Positions 17,577 to 25,964 of a stretch of DNA of 64,000 nucleotides are shown here, piece after piece. Location: the NCBI RefSeq assembly GCF_025963695.1, contig NZ_JAOQAH010000111.1, forward strand, positions 1 to 64,000, given 5' to 3'. Source of the DNA: Segetibacter sp. (lineage in GTDB: Bacteria; Bacteroidota; Bacteroidia; Chitinophagales; Chitinophagaceae). The notes beneath the pieces were generated by a model. It made no database searches and was not told where the DNA came from. It was given only the letters and a program-made list of their open reading frames with translations. The first letter of the stretch is position 1. Each line of letters begins with the position of its first letter. Position numbers and translations under genes: made by a program.

Positions 17577-18305
17577 CTAAAGAAAGTACTGTACCATTTG
17601 CTGCCAAAACCTTGGGCGATGTGCTTCCCCTTCCCATACATGCAAAGTGTTGGGTATTCCTTTCCTTAAAAGCGCATTGTGCAGGAACTGGTTGTTGGGT
17701 AAAAAAGGGTCCTCTTTGCCTATAGCAAGTACGATTTGTAATTTCTTTAAATTGCCTATAATATCCTCATCGGTAAGATTTGGGATAAATTGCGATGGCA
17801 TATTGAAATAAATATTTTCATCCTTGTATCCATCAAACAAGTCATTGAAGTTTTTGGCGTGTAATGTTAAATCGTACCGACCGCTCATTCCAACTGTTTT
17901 GCTGAAGAACCGGGGATGTCTGAAAGCTATATTTATTGCATGATATGCGCCCAGGCTACAGCCGGCGGATACGATGTAGTTGTTGCTGTTTTTAAATCTT
18001 ATCAGGGGCATCACTTCATGGAGTATGTATTTTTCATATTGAGCATGCCTGATGATACGTTGACTGGGATGGCTGCATGAACAGTAGAAACTTTCGAGGT
18101 CTATACTGTCAACGCAATAGACTTGTAGCCACCCGTTATTTATTTTGTCTGCAATTGCGTCTATTACCTTCCAATTTTCATAATCGTAAAAACGAGCCGT
18201 GCGGGTAGGGAAGAATAAGACGGGTGTGCCTGCATGACCGAATACAAGCAACTCCATATCTTTCTTAAGATGTGGGCTAAGCCAATGGTGATATTCCCGT
18301 TTCAT
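17577..18305 (-). CDS. Alpha/beta-hydrolase, esterase D-like
   Basis: 242 residues without a signal peptide. The nucleophile elbow reads GCSLGAYHA (Ser about 117); Asp in GKEDPFLPN (about 200) and His in EAHRPRFW (about 231) complete a plausible triad. It belongs to the putative esterase (esterase D/feruloyl esterase-like) group, which hydrolyses small acyl esters; the substrate is unknown. It lies 38 bases downstream of an SGNH hydrolase gene in the same direction, so the two are probably an operon of two unrelated-fold esterases. Nothing about the gene looks truncated. Confidence 0.85.
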   Translation of the reverse strand: MKREYHHWLSPHLKKDMELLVFGHAGTPVLFFPTRTARFYDYENWKVIDAIADKINNGWLQVYCVDSIDLESFYCSCSHPSQRIIRHAQYEKYILHEVMPLIRFKNSNNYIVSAGCSLGAYHAINIAFRHPRFFSKTVGMSGRYDLTLHAKNFNDLFDGYKDENIYFNMPSQFIPNLTDEDIIGNLKKLQIVLAIGKEDPFLPNNQFLHNALLRKGIPNTLHVWEGEAHRPRFWQQMVQYFL

Positions 18306-18343
18306 TTATAAAATGGAGATTTTGCTACCCTAATACAGTTTTT

Positions 18344-18940
18344 CTAAGTAAGCAAGCATTCATTTAGTATGGTCTCCCTCCATAAAATGTAGCCGTCTCT
18401 ATTAAGATGAAGCCCATCATTCTCAAAATAAGTAGCAATCGGTTTGCCATCTTTTCCAATCATTTTAGAATAGATGTCTATAAAATACTCATTGCCACTT
18501 CTTGAATTAAGTTCTTCCTCTATCAATTTATTTGCATGAACGATCTGTTGGATTATTTGGAGGCGACTTATACTCGGCTTGATAGAAATATAATAGAAAA
18601 TAACGCCCGGATAGCGCTGACGTAGTTTAATCATAAACTCGCGGAAGAAGATCAAGACCTCTTCGGGGTGTCGGCCATCGCCTAAATCATTATCGCCCGC
18701 GTACAGGATGAATTTATCAGGATTTTTCAAGGGTGAAACAATACGATCGAAGAACCATACACAGGCGGCAAGCGTAGAACCTCCAAAACCGAGGTTTATA
18801 GGTTTAAACCCGTCAAAGTCTTCATACAATTTATTCCACAGCCTTATAGAGGAACTTCCGTAAAATATTGTTTTCGGATCGTACCTGCAGCCTTGCCTTT
18901 CTGCTATCGCTGCCTGAACGTCCTCTTCATACCAATGCAT
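18344..18940 (-). CDS. SGNH/GDSL-type hydrolase
   Basis: 198 residues. The four SGNH blocks are visible: FYGSSSI (Ser about 29) as the nucleophile block, GGS (about 54), AGDND as the Asn block (about 81-85) and DGLHLN near residue 174 supplying the Asp/His pair. No signal peptide, so it is cytoplasmic. Family members deacylate lipids, sugars or peptidoglycan; which one cannot be told. It is first in a two-gene unit with the esterase that follows 38 bases later. On the minus strand a TACTTTTG sequence (18964-18971) resembles the Bacteroidota -7 element just upstream. Confidence 0.85.
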   Translation of the reverse strand: MHWYEEDVQAAIAERQGCRYDPKTIFYGSSSIRLWNKLYEDFDGFKPINLGFGGSTLAACVWFFDRIVSPLKNPDKFILYAGDNDLGDGRHPEEVLIFFREFMIKLRQRYPGVIFYYISIKPSISRLQIIQQIVHANKLIEEELNSRSGNEYFIDIYSKMIGKDGKPIATYFENDGLHLNRDGYILWRETILNECLLT

Positions 18941-19220
18941 CTAAAAATTTTACTTTGTTATTTCAAAAGTAATACCATAAAGAGATGCCGGGTGATGGGA
19001 TAAATATGGGTATGAAGAATTTGGATGGGCATTAAAAAAAATATAAGCTGAAGAAGTATTGGAAGATCTTTCTTATTACTTTAAGGAAATAGCAGTGGTA
19101 TTTGGGCTTTCGGCTAAATAAGACCGGAATTTAGTTAAGAGGATATTTATGTCGAAAGCATTCATTTTTTGTCTTTATTTGTACGGTAATGTTTCTGTTA
19201 ATTTGACAAATGACCTTGCT

Positions 19221-19640
19221 ATGCACATTTTAATGGCCGACGATGATAAAGATGAATTCCTGATCTTACAAGAAGCGGCTGAAAAAGCAGGTGAAAAATT
19301 GCAGCTTTCTTATGCCGGAAACTGGCTTGAGCTGTGGCGGTTTATATTAAAAACCCTTCCTGATGTTTTGTTCCTTGACATTAATATGCCGGTTAAAGAT
19401 GGTATTGAGTGTTTGCAACTGTTGAGAAAAGAAAGAAAATACGATGAGGTTCCCATATTAATTTATTCAACTTCTGTTAGCAAAGCGGATATAGATAACG
19501 CTTATAAAAACGGGGCTAACTATTTTATAGTTAAGCCAAATGCAATAGATGATATTACCAAGATCATCAAAAAGCTTCTTTCGATGGGTAAGGAAACCTT
19601 ACGGACTGTGCCGCCCCGCGAAGAGTTCGTAATTCTATAA
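19221..19640 (+). CDS. Single-domain response regulator
   Basis: 139 residues from the ATG at 19221 (an in-frame ATG 72 bases upstream adds an unusual hydrophobic leader and is rejected). It is a CheY-like receiver: acidic pair ADDD near the N-terminus, phosphoacceptor Asp in LFLDINMP (about 54), Thr/Ser in IYSTS and the conserved Lys in VKP (about 105). No output domain, so it acts through protein contacts in a phosphorelay or as a phosphate sink. No histidine kinase is adjacent. It sits alone between the SGNH gene and the 3' end of the dcw cluster. Confidence 0.92.
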   Translation: MHILMADDDKDEFLILQEAAEKAGEKLQLSYAGNWLELWRFILKTLPDVLFLDINMPVKDGIECLQLLRKERKYDEVPILIYSTSVSKADIDNAYKNGANYFIVKPNAIDDITKIIKKLLSMGKETLRTVPPREEFVIL

Positions 19641-19672
19641 ACCATTCTTCTTACCCAAACAGGGAAAAAAAA

Positions 19673-19694
19673 TCCCTCCGTTTTCACGGAGGGA
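19673..19694 (-). terminator. Terminator of the dcw cluster behind ftsZ
   Basis: Stem TCCCTCCGT / ACGGAGGGA with a 4-base loop. On the minus strand the stem is followed by a run of eight T, so it mainly ends transcription coming from ftsZ, 64 bases past the ftsZ stop. Confidence 0.88.
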
Positions 19695-19758
19695 AAAAAA
19701 CTAAAAACAAAAACTAAAAAACTCGTACAATTCACCGGCCGGTGCGAATTGAGGGGAA

Positions 19759-21591
19759 CTAGTCAGGTTTTTTGCCATCTAAAAAGGTATTAATAGAACT
19801 GATTTGCCCTTTGTCATTCTCATCAGGTTTTACCGTGTACTTGCTGTAAAAGTTTTCAACTGATGTAAGCGTGTTTCCAAACAACTCCATATTACGACGG
19901 ATGTACGCCGGCACGGAATCGAACTCAGTGCTTGCATCAGCAGTATTCATATTAAAGGATAAGTTTCTCAACTTCTGAATCCTTTCCTGTGCTCTGCGTT
20001 TTTGGTCTTCTGCATCGTCTTGCATAGCAAGGTCCTCTACAGATTGAGATGTGTTGCTGCTGGTTTGAATTGATTTGGGTACATCCGCCGGTTCTGGCAT
20101 TTCCTCCTTCATTACTAACTTCATCTCGAACTCCGGTTGTTCAGGAAGCTGTTGTTTTGACGGTTTTGCTTCCATAGGATTTATGACCTGAGATTCTCCA
20201 GACTTCGCTTCTGCGTAGATGTTAGATGGTCTGGAAAGAAAATTTGAACCGGCTTTCTCACTAGCGTTGTTGTAGTTTGGTTGCGGCTGTTCTTGTATAA
20301 ATTGTGGTTTTACCGGTTCTGTAACTTCTGGTTTTAACTCGAAGCGATATACCGGGCCATCGTTTGTTTGAACGACTTTTGGCTCTTGTGATACTGCCTG
20401 GGGTTGTTGCTGCTCCTGGTAATACTGCTGCGAAGGTTGAATAACAGCAGGGGCAGTACTGGTAACCTCAACCATGGTGGGCGCGTAAGGATCTTTATCT
20501 TCTAAAGCCAATGCAGGCTGCGTATATTGTTTTTTTTCCTCCACCCCGCTTGCCGACAGGTGCAACACTATTTTTTCTTCCGGCTTTTTTTCTTCTTTTG
20601 GTTTTGGCCTGGGTTTAAAGGGATCTTTGTGTTCAAAACCGGTAGCAATAATGGTTACGCCTATTTTATCTCCAAGCGACTCGTCGAAACCAATACCTTT
20701 AATAACGTCTGCATCGTCTCCCGCTTGTTGACGTAGGTAACTCATAATCGTATCTTCTTCATCCATGGTTATCTCATAGTCACCTTCTGCAGAAGTGATA
20801 TTTACCAGGATCCATTTAGCTCCACGAATTTCACTGTCATTTAATAGGGGAGAGTTAACAGCGTCTTCAATTGCACGCTGAGCTCTGTCTTCTCCATCGG
20901 CTTGTGCGCTTCCTAAAATAGCTACACCGCCATTGCGCATAACTGTGCAAACGTCGGCAAAGTCTACGTTTATCTGGCCGTTGCTGGTGATCACATCAGT
21001 AATACACTTTGCAGCGGTAGCCAATATATCATCAGCTTTGCTAAAAGCTTCTCTCACTTTCAGGTTTCCGTATTGATGACGCAATTTGTCGTTGCTCACA
21101 ACAAGCAAGGTATCTACGTTGTCTCTTAACAGCTGTATACCTGCCTCTGCATGACGCATACGTTTTGGTCCTTCGTTAGTAAAGGGAGTGCTAACGATAC
21201 CCACGGTTAGCACGCCAAGGTCTTTGCAAATTTTGGCAATGATTGGAGCACCTCCGGTACCTGTACCACCACCCATACCAGCGGTAATGAAAGCCATTTT
21301 AGTATTAACCTCTAAGATGCGCTTTATTTCTTCAAGGCTTTCTTCTGTAGCCTGCTTACCAATCTCCGGATTGGCACCCGCACCGAGCCCCTGGGTAAGG
21401 TGTGGTCCCAGTTGAATCTTGTTGGGAACTTTACTGTTTGCTAATGCCTGCGCATCGGTATTACATATAATAAAATCGACACTGTCGATATTTTGACCGT
21501 ACATGTGGTTTACGGCATTTCCACCGCCACCACCTACACCTATCACCTTTAAGATAGATGATTTCTGCTTCGGCAAATCAAAGTGAATCAT
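19759..21591 (-). CDS. ftsZ: Cell division GTPase FtsZ
   Basis: Tubulin homologue that forms the Z-ring. 610 residues: GTPase domain at about 1-320 with the tubulin signature GGGTGTG at 107-113 and the glycine-rich N-terminal loop VGGGGGNAV near 19-27. This is followed by a very long Gln/Pro/Glu-rich linker (about 330-545) and a conserved C-terminal segment VPAYIRRNMEL near 560. About 45 further residues end in INTFLDGKKPD; such a tail after the PAY-RR motif is usual in Bacteroidota. It is the last gene of the dcw cluster, 151 bases after ftsA, with its own terminator downstream. Confidence 0.98.
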   Translation of the reverse strand: MIHFDLPKQKSSILKVIGVGGGGGNAVNHMYGQNIDSVDFIICNTDAQALANSKVPNKIQLGPHLTQGLGAGANPEIGKQATEESLEEIKRILEVNTKMAFITAGMGGGTGTGGAPIIAKICKDLGVLTVGIVSTPFTNEGPKRMRHAEAGIQLLRDNVDTLLVVSNDKLRHQYGNLKVREAFSKADDILATAAKCITDVITSNGQINVDFADVCTVMRNGGVAILGSAQADGEDRAQRAIEDAVNSPLLNDSEIRGAKWILVNITSAEGDYEITMDEEDTIMSYLRQQAGDDADVIKGIGFDESLGDKIGVTIIATGFEHKDPFKPRPKPKEEKKPEEKIVLHLSASGVEEKKQYTQPALALEDKDPYAPTMVEVTSTAPAVIQPSQQYYQEQQQPQAVSQEPKVVQTNDGPVYRFELKPEVTEPVKPQFIQEQPQPNYNNASEKAGSNFLSRPSNIYAEAKSGESQVINPMEAKPSKQQLPEQPEFEMKLVMKEEMPEPADVPKSIQTSSNTSQSVEDLAMQDDAEDQKRRAQERIQKLRNLSFNMNTADASTEFDSVPAYIRRNMELFGNTLTSVENFYSKYTVKPDENDKGQISSINTFLDGKKPD

Positions 21592-21628
21592 AGTAGGAAA
21601 TTTTTAGATTATGTTTTTGTTTTTTTTT

Positions 21629-21739
21629 AGTCATTTAGTCATTGGTCAATAAGGAAAACCATTGAACATTTTGAATTGAATATTGATAATTGAATATTCT
21701 CCTCCTTTCTGACTCAATGCATTTATTGACTAACTGACT
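21629..21739. repeat. Imperfect inverted repeat in the ftsA-ftsZ gap
   Basis: AGTCATTTAGTC (21629-21640) and GACTAACTGACT (21728-21739) are 11/12 complementary. They bound an AT-rich centre containing repeated TTGAATATTGA-like strings. The outer arm touches the ftsA stop codon. It looks like a MITE-type remnant. Confidence 0.55.
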
Positions 21740-21742
21740 TTC

Positions 21743-23128
21743 TTAAAGGTCCTTGTCTCCCTCTTCTTTAAACAGTTCCAGCAAGTTGTTCTTAAACTTC
21801 TCCCAGAATTTTGTCATTCCTTTTCTTCCTCTCGTATTTACAGTTTCTTTTGCTTCTGCAACAGGTACCTCCAGTGGCCTTACTTCGGGCTCATCTTCTT
21901 TTACCAGCGTTTCGGGAACGATAACTTTCTTGAAAGATTTCTCGAATTCTTTGTATTTGTGCTCGTAATCGCTGTAACCTTTTAGAATTAAACCAATACA
22001 AGTGCTGTACATTGGTTTCTTCAATTCGTCAATATGGTTAGCAGCAAGGTGACCATTAGGGAAACCAATACGTGCGTATAAACCAGTAGAATATTCGGTT
22101 AATTGAATAAGGTGTTTTAATTGAGAACCACCACCGGTTAAAATGATACCACCATTCAACATTCGTGTATCAAGGCCAACCTGCTTTAAGTGATAAGTAA
22201 CAAAGTCTAGTATCTCACCCATTCTTGCCTGTATAATGTTAGCAAGGTTTTTAACACTAATTTCTTTGGCAGGCATACCATTCATTCCAGGAATAGTTAT
22301 AAAAGCGTTTGCTTTTGCTTCGTCCGCTAAAGCGCTACCAAACTGAACTTTCATTGCTTCGGCCTGTTGCTTCAACACACCAAGACCGGTTTTAATGTCG
22401 TTCGTGATGTTCTCTCCGCCAAAAGGAATGACAGCCGTGTGCTTTAATATACCTTCATAAAAAACGGCAAGGTCACTTGTGCCACCACCAATATCCAGGA
22501 TGGCAACGCCGGCTTCCATATCCAATTCGCTCATGACCGCTGAAGCAGAAGCAAGCGGTTGCAGAACAAGGTCTTTGGTTTTTAAACCGCTTTTATCAAC
22601 AGCACGATTGATGTTGCGAATTGCATTTCTATCGCCGGTAATGATGTGAAAATTTGCACCAACCTTTACCCCGTTATAACCAATTGGATTAGGTATATTT
22701 TGAATATTATCAACGGTAAATTCCTGCGGTATCACATCGATGATCTGATCGCCCGCTGGTATGAACGTCTTCTTTTGATTATCGATCAACTGTTCTATTT
22801 CAGCGATGGTGATTTCATTTTCAGAGTCCTGCCGCACAATATCGCCGCGTGTCTGCAAACTCTTGATGTGATGACCAGCAATACCGACGTAAACTTCGCT
22901 AATCTCAAGATCAGGATTTGATTCATAACAATTCTTCAAAGCCTGCTGAATTGCTTTAATCGTTTGCTCAATGTTTAGAACCTGGCCATGTTGCACGCCG
23001 GTGCTGTTAGCACGGCCAAAGCCAAGGATCTCCAGCTTACCGTATTCATTCTTCCGTCCTGCAATGGCAGCAATTTTAGTTGTGCCGATGTCAAGACCTA
23101 CAATGATGGGCGCTTCGTTGACGTTCAT
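21743..23128 (-). CDS. ftsA: Cell division protein FtsA
   Basis: Actin-fold ATPase that anchors FtsZ to the membrane. 461 residues; N-terminal phosphate loop VGLDIGTTKIAAIAG (about 9-23), second phosphate motif LDIGGGTSDLAVF near residue 215 and the adenosine motif GGIILTGGGSQL near residue 327. The C-terminus carries the amphipathic membrane-targeting helix (FWEKFKNNLLELF), as expected. It lies between ftsQ and ftsZ in the conserved order. The gaps on both sides (221 and 151 bases) are larger than usual and are filled by repeat sequences. Confidence 0.97.
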   Translation of the reverse strand: MNVNEAPIIVGLDIGTTKIAAIAGRKNEYGKLEILGFGRANSTGVQHGQVLNIEQTIKAIQQALKNCYESNPDLEISEVYVGIAGHHIKSLQTRGDIVRQDSENEITIAEIEQLIDNQKKTFIPAGDQIIDVIPQEFTVDNIQNIPNPIGYNGVKVGANFHIITGDRNAIRNINRAVDKSGLKTKDLVLQPLASASAVMSELDMEAGVAILDIGGGTSDLAVFYEGILKHTAVIPFGGENITNDIKTGLGVLKQQAEAMKVQFGSALADEAKANAFITIPGMNGMPAKEISVKNLANIIQARMGEILDFVTYHLKQVGLDTRMLNGGIILTGGGSQLKHLIQLTEYSTGLYARIGFPNGHLAANHIDELKKPMYSTCIGLILKGYSDYEHKYKEFEKSFKKVIVPETLVKEDEPEVRPLEVPVAEAKETVNTRGRKGMTKFWEKFKNNLLELFKEEGDKDL

Positions 23129-23260
23129 ATATATGTGTTTTTGTTTTGCCTCAAGCCTCTCATGAGGCTTAAAGCATTTGTTGTTTTTATGTTTACACCA
23201 ATTCTTCTCTTATATTTTATCCCCTTAAGAGTTAGGGCTTAGCAGTATTTCTTTCATCGC

Positions 23261-23285
23261 CATCGTTGTGTCACTCACTTGTACT
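23261..23285 (-). repeat. Rep-A copy 5 (GTGTCAC subtype)
   Basis: Reads CATCGTTGTGTCACTC then ACTTGTACT. It shares the altered core of copy 4 (GTGACAC in reverse complement). It lies between ftsQ and ftsA. Confidence 0.8.
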
Positions 23286-23349
23286 GCTTTTTCTTTATTC
23301 GCCTTTTTATTGGCGACTTCCTTCTAATACTAACACCCCCGTATTTTCT

Positions 23350-24486
23350 CTATTTCTTATTCTGCTGTACAACCGGTTTTAATGTCTTCTGCATTACAGC
23401 TTTCGGCGCTTTCTTTTTATCTGCTTTTTTCTTAACCGCTACTTGTTTCGCCGGTACTACTTTTACTGTTACGGGTTTTACCGTTAGCGTAGCCGTTCCA
23501 GGCTTTACTGCATTGTTCTTTACATTATTTACCGTTGCAGTTGTAGGTTTCGGCACATTCGCTTTTGCTGTTGTTTTTAGCACATTTTGATTTACAGGCA
23601 ATATCTTTCTATTTGCAGCGTTAGATATCAGACTAGTGGTATCGGCAGCGGCCTTTTTTACTTCGGCAAGCAAGGTTTCATAAGCCATTCTGGCTTTAAC
23701 ACTATCTACTTTTGCCGGCTTTGCACCTTTTACGGTAGCTACTACCTGCCCATCAAACTGAACATCCAGCTTCTCATATTTTTCAAAACCTACTTGTGTC
23801 CATACCTGCTTATAAAAACTAAACAACCTGTCAAACTTTTGTTGCCAGTTACCATCTTTACCCAGTTCAACAATATGGCTACCTACCGTCGGTATCATTT
23901 CAAACCCTTCCGGGGTAATGTCTAATTGAGCTACCTGTGCTTTCCAAAAATCATCAGCTTGTATAAAAATGGCCAGTTCTTTTACTGATGCCAACAGCTG
24001 GCTATCGGGCCTCGACAAAGTGCTTCTGGAAGATGGAAAGCTGGTAAACATTGGTATTCTCGCACTCAACTTTTCACTTAGCGGTAACCTTCTGCAAAAA
24101 CTATCTATATAAAAAGAACTTCCTTCAACTGTAAATATTCTTGCAACCGGTTCCTTCTCTTCCACTATCACCTGCAGCACTTGTTTATTGTCAAAAAACA
24201 ACTCTGCACTCTGTATCCAACTGTTACTTGTTAGTCTTTCTTCAAGCGCCTTTAAGTTGATGTTTTCTATCGCTTCGCCCTTAATTGAACCATATGCTTT
24301 TAAAACTGCAACAACTCCTTTTTCATCAACAAAAAAGTTGTTTCCATCCTTATTAAAGGATACTTCGATCCCTGTGCACTCCTTATGATTTTTACTACGA
24401 ACTGCTGATACAAGTAGCACTAAAGTAATCGCTCCAAGTGCAATCCAACCAGTAGCTCTCCATCTTTTTCTCCACACTTGTTGCAT
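23350..24486 (-). CDS. ftsQ: Cell division protein FtsQ/DivIB with a long basic tail
   Basis: Bitopic division protein: short basic N-terminus, one membrane helix (about 13-30), periplasmic POTRA-like region (about 40-110) and the FtsQ beta domain to about residue 265. The remaining about 110 residues are a Lys/Val/Thr/Ala/Pro-rich low-complexity tail with many KK pairs and repeated KPxTV-like steps, highly positively charged and probably disordered. E. coli FtsQ is about 276 residues, so this tail is an addition. It is only 6 bases downstream of murC, so translation is probably coupled. Confidence 0.92.
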   Translation of the reverse strand: MQQVWRKRWRATGWIALGAITLVLLVSAVRSKNHKECTGIEVSFNKDGNNFFVDEKGVVAVLKAYGSIKGEAIENINLKALEERLTSNSWIQSAELFFDNKQVLQVIVEEKEPVARIFTVEGSSFYIDSFCRRLPLSEKLSARIPMFTSFPSSRSTLSRPDSQLLASVKELAIFIQADDFWKAQVAQLDITPEGFEMIPTVGSHIVELGKDGNWQQKFDRLFSFYKQVWTQVGFEKYEKLDVQFDGQVVATVKGAKPAKVDSVKARMAYETLLAEVKKAAADTTSLISNAANRKILPVNQNVLKTTAKANVPKPTTATVNNVKNNAVKPGTATLTVKPVTVKVVPAKQVAVKKKADKKKAPKAVMQKTLKPVVQQNKK

Positions 24487-24492
24487 AACTTT

Positions 24493-25881
24493 TTATTGAA
24501 TTTCTAATAATACCTTAACCTCCTGAATTAGAACATCGATGTCGCCTGCCCCTGCCATTACCAAAAGTTTTGGACTACTTTCTTTTACCCAATTTTTTAC
24601 CTCTTCTTTACTTAAAACCTTTTTGTTAGGTATAATCATTTTTTCTAAAATCATCTCACTGCTTACGCCTTCCATCGGTAATTCACGCGCAGCATAAACA
24701 GGTAAAAGAATAACCTCATCACATAAATCCAACACTTCTGCAAAACCATCTGCCTGGTCTTTTGTACGGCTAAACAAGTGTGGCTGAAATACCAGCACTA
24801 ATTTCTGTTTAAACAAACTTCTCACACCACTTATCAAAGCTCTTAGTTCTTCCGGATGGTGAGCGTAATCATCAATTAATATGTGCTCTTTGTTTTTAAC
24901 AACATATTCAAACCTTCTTCTTACACCTTTAAAGTCAGCTACTGCATCTTTTATTTTTTGGTCAGCTATTTCCAAGTCTTTTGCTACGATTATGGCCGCC
25001 ACCATGTTTTCTATGTTGTGAAGCCCGCCCATATGTAACGTCACTTCCTTCATCGTCCATGCTTTGGCAACCACATCAAAAACATAAGATCCTTTCTCAA
25101 CCTTTATTTCACTTGCGTACACATTTGCATCATTACTGTTTAAGCTATAGGTACACTGTTTTTCGGCTTCAAATTCATTGCTCCTGGTTAATCCAAACCT
25201 CGTTACCAGTTCGCCTCCCTTTTTTACTTTTTTTGCAAATTCGATAAAGGCATTTTCAAATTCTTCAGCAGTACCGTAAATATCAAGGTGATCAGGATCC
25301 ATTGCAGTTATCACAGCAACATTTGGCGATAGCTTTAAAAAGCTTCTATCATATTCGTCAGCTTCAATCACACATACATTCTTTTCGTTACTCCAAAAAT
25401 TTGTTTGGTAGTTGGCAGAAATGCCGCCTAAAAAAGCATTACAGCCATAACCAGAATGACGTAAAATGTGAGCGATCATCGTGCTTACCGTTGTCTTGCC
25501 ATGGGTACCAGCAACACAGATATTAAAAGAACTTTCTGTTATTATCTTTAAAACATCACTTCTCTTTACAACCTTATAATTGTTGTTTTGATAAAACTGT
25601 AACTCGGCATGACTCGCCGGAATAGCAGGTGTATACACAACCAGGTCAACTTCTTTAGGAATTAATAAAAGATCTTCTTCATAATGAATTTCGATTCCTT
25701 CTGCTTCCAGTTGTCTTGTAAGAACTGTCGGCGTTTTATCATACCCGCTAACCCTAGCTCCTTGTGTATTAAAATAACGAGCTATTGCACTCATCCCAAT
25801 TCCACCAATTCCAATGAAATAGAGAGTCCCAACCCCTAAAGGGGCTTTTTGTATACCTGTTGTATTTTTAAATTCATCCAT
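24493..25881 (-). CDS. murC: UDP-N-acetylmuramate--L-alanine ligase
   Basis: Adds L-Ala to UDP-MurNAc in the cytoplasm. 462 residues with the N-terminal YFIGIGGIGMSAIARYF signature (about 22-38), the ATP loop GTHGKTT (about 126) and the Mur-ligase motif DDYAHHPEEL (about 344). The N-terminal stretch before YFIGIGG is about 21 residues, longer than usual; residues KAPLGVGT are encoded by a CCCCTAAAGGGG palindrome of the Rep-B family, so the repeat appears to have become coding sequence. Its neighbours murG (71 bases) and ftsQ (6 bases) keep the dcw order. Confidence 0.97.
   Translation of the reverse strand: MDEFKNTTGIQKAPLGVGTLYFIGIGGIGMSAIARYFNTQGARVSGYDKTPTVLTRQLEAEGIEIHYEEDLLLIPKEVDLVVYTPAIPASHAELQFYQNNNYKVVKRSDVLKIITESSFNICVAGTHGKTTVSTMIAHILRHSGYGCNAFLGGISANYQTNFWSNEKNVCVIEADEYDRSFLKLSPNVAVITAMDPDHLDIYGTAEEFENAFIEFAKKVKKGGELVTRFGLTRSNEFEAEKQCTYSLNSNDANVYASEIKVEKGSYVFDVVAKAWTMKEVTLHMGGLHNIENMVAAIIVAKDLEIADQKIKDAVADFKGVRRRFEYVVKNKEHILIDDYAHHPEELRALISGVRSLFKQKLVLVFQPHLFSRTKDQADGFAEVLDLCDEVILLPVYAARELPMEGVSSEMILEKMIIPNKKVLSKEEVKNWVKESSPKLLVMAGAGDIDVLIQEVKVLLEIQ
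25826..25850. repeat. Rep-B copy 1, inside the murC N-terminal codons
   Basis: CCCCTAAAGGGG palindrome (25833-25844) with flanks GTCCCAA and CTTTTT, read in frame by murC. Confidence 0.75.
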
Positions 25882-25934
25882 TAATTGTTGCTCCTATTTG
25901 TACTACTGACCTTTCGATCCGCACTGTTCTTAAA

Positions 25935-25964
25935 CTCTCCCTTTAGGAAGATTTAGAGGGTTTT
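25935..25964. repeat. Rep-B copy 2, covering the murG stop codon
   Basis: CTCTCCCTTTAGGAAG followed by ATTTAGAGGGTTTT. It has the same TCCCTNNAGGAAGATTTAGAGGG build as other copies; the murG stop (25953-25955) lies inside it. Confidence 0.6.
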
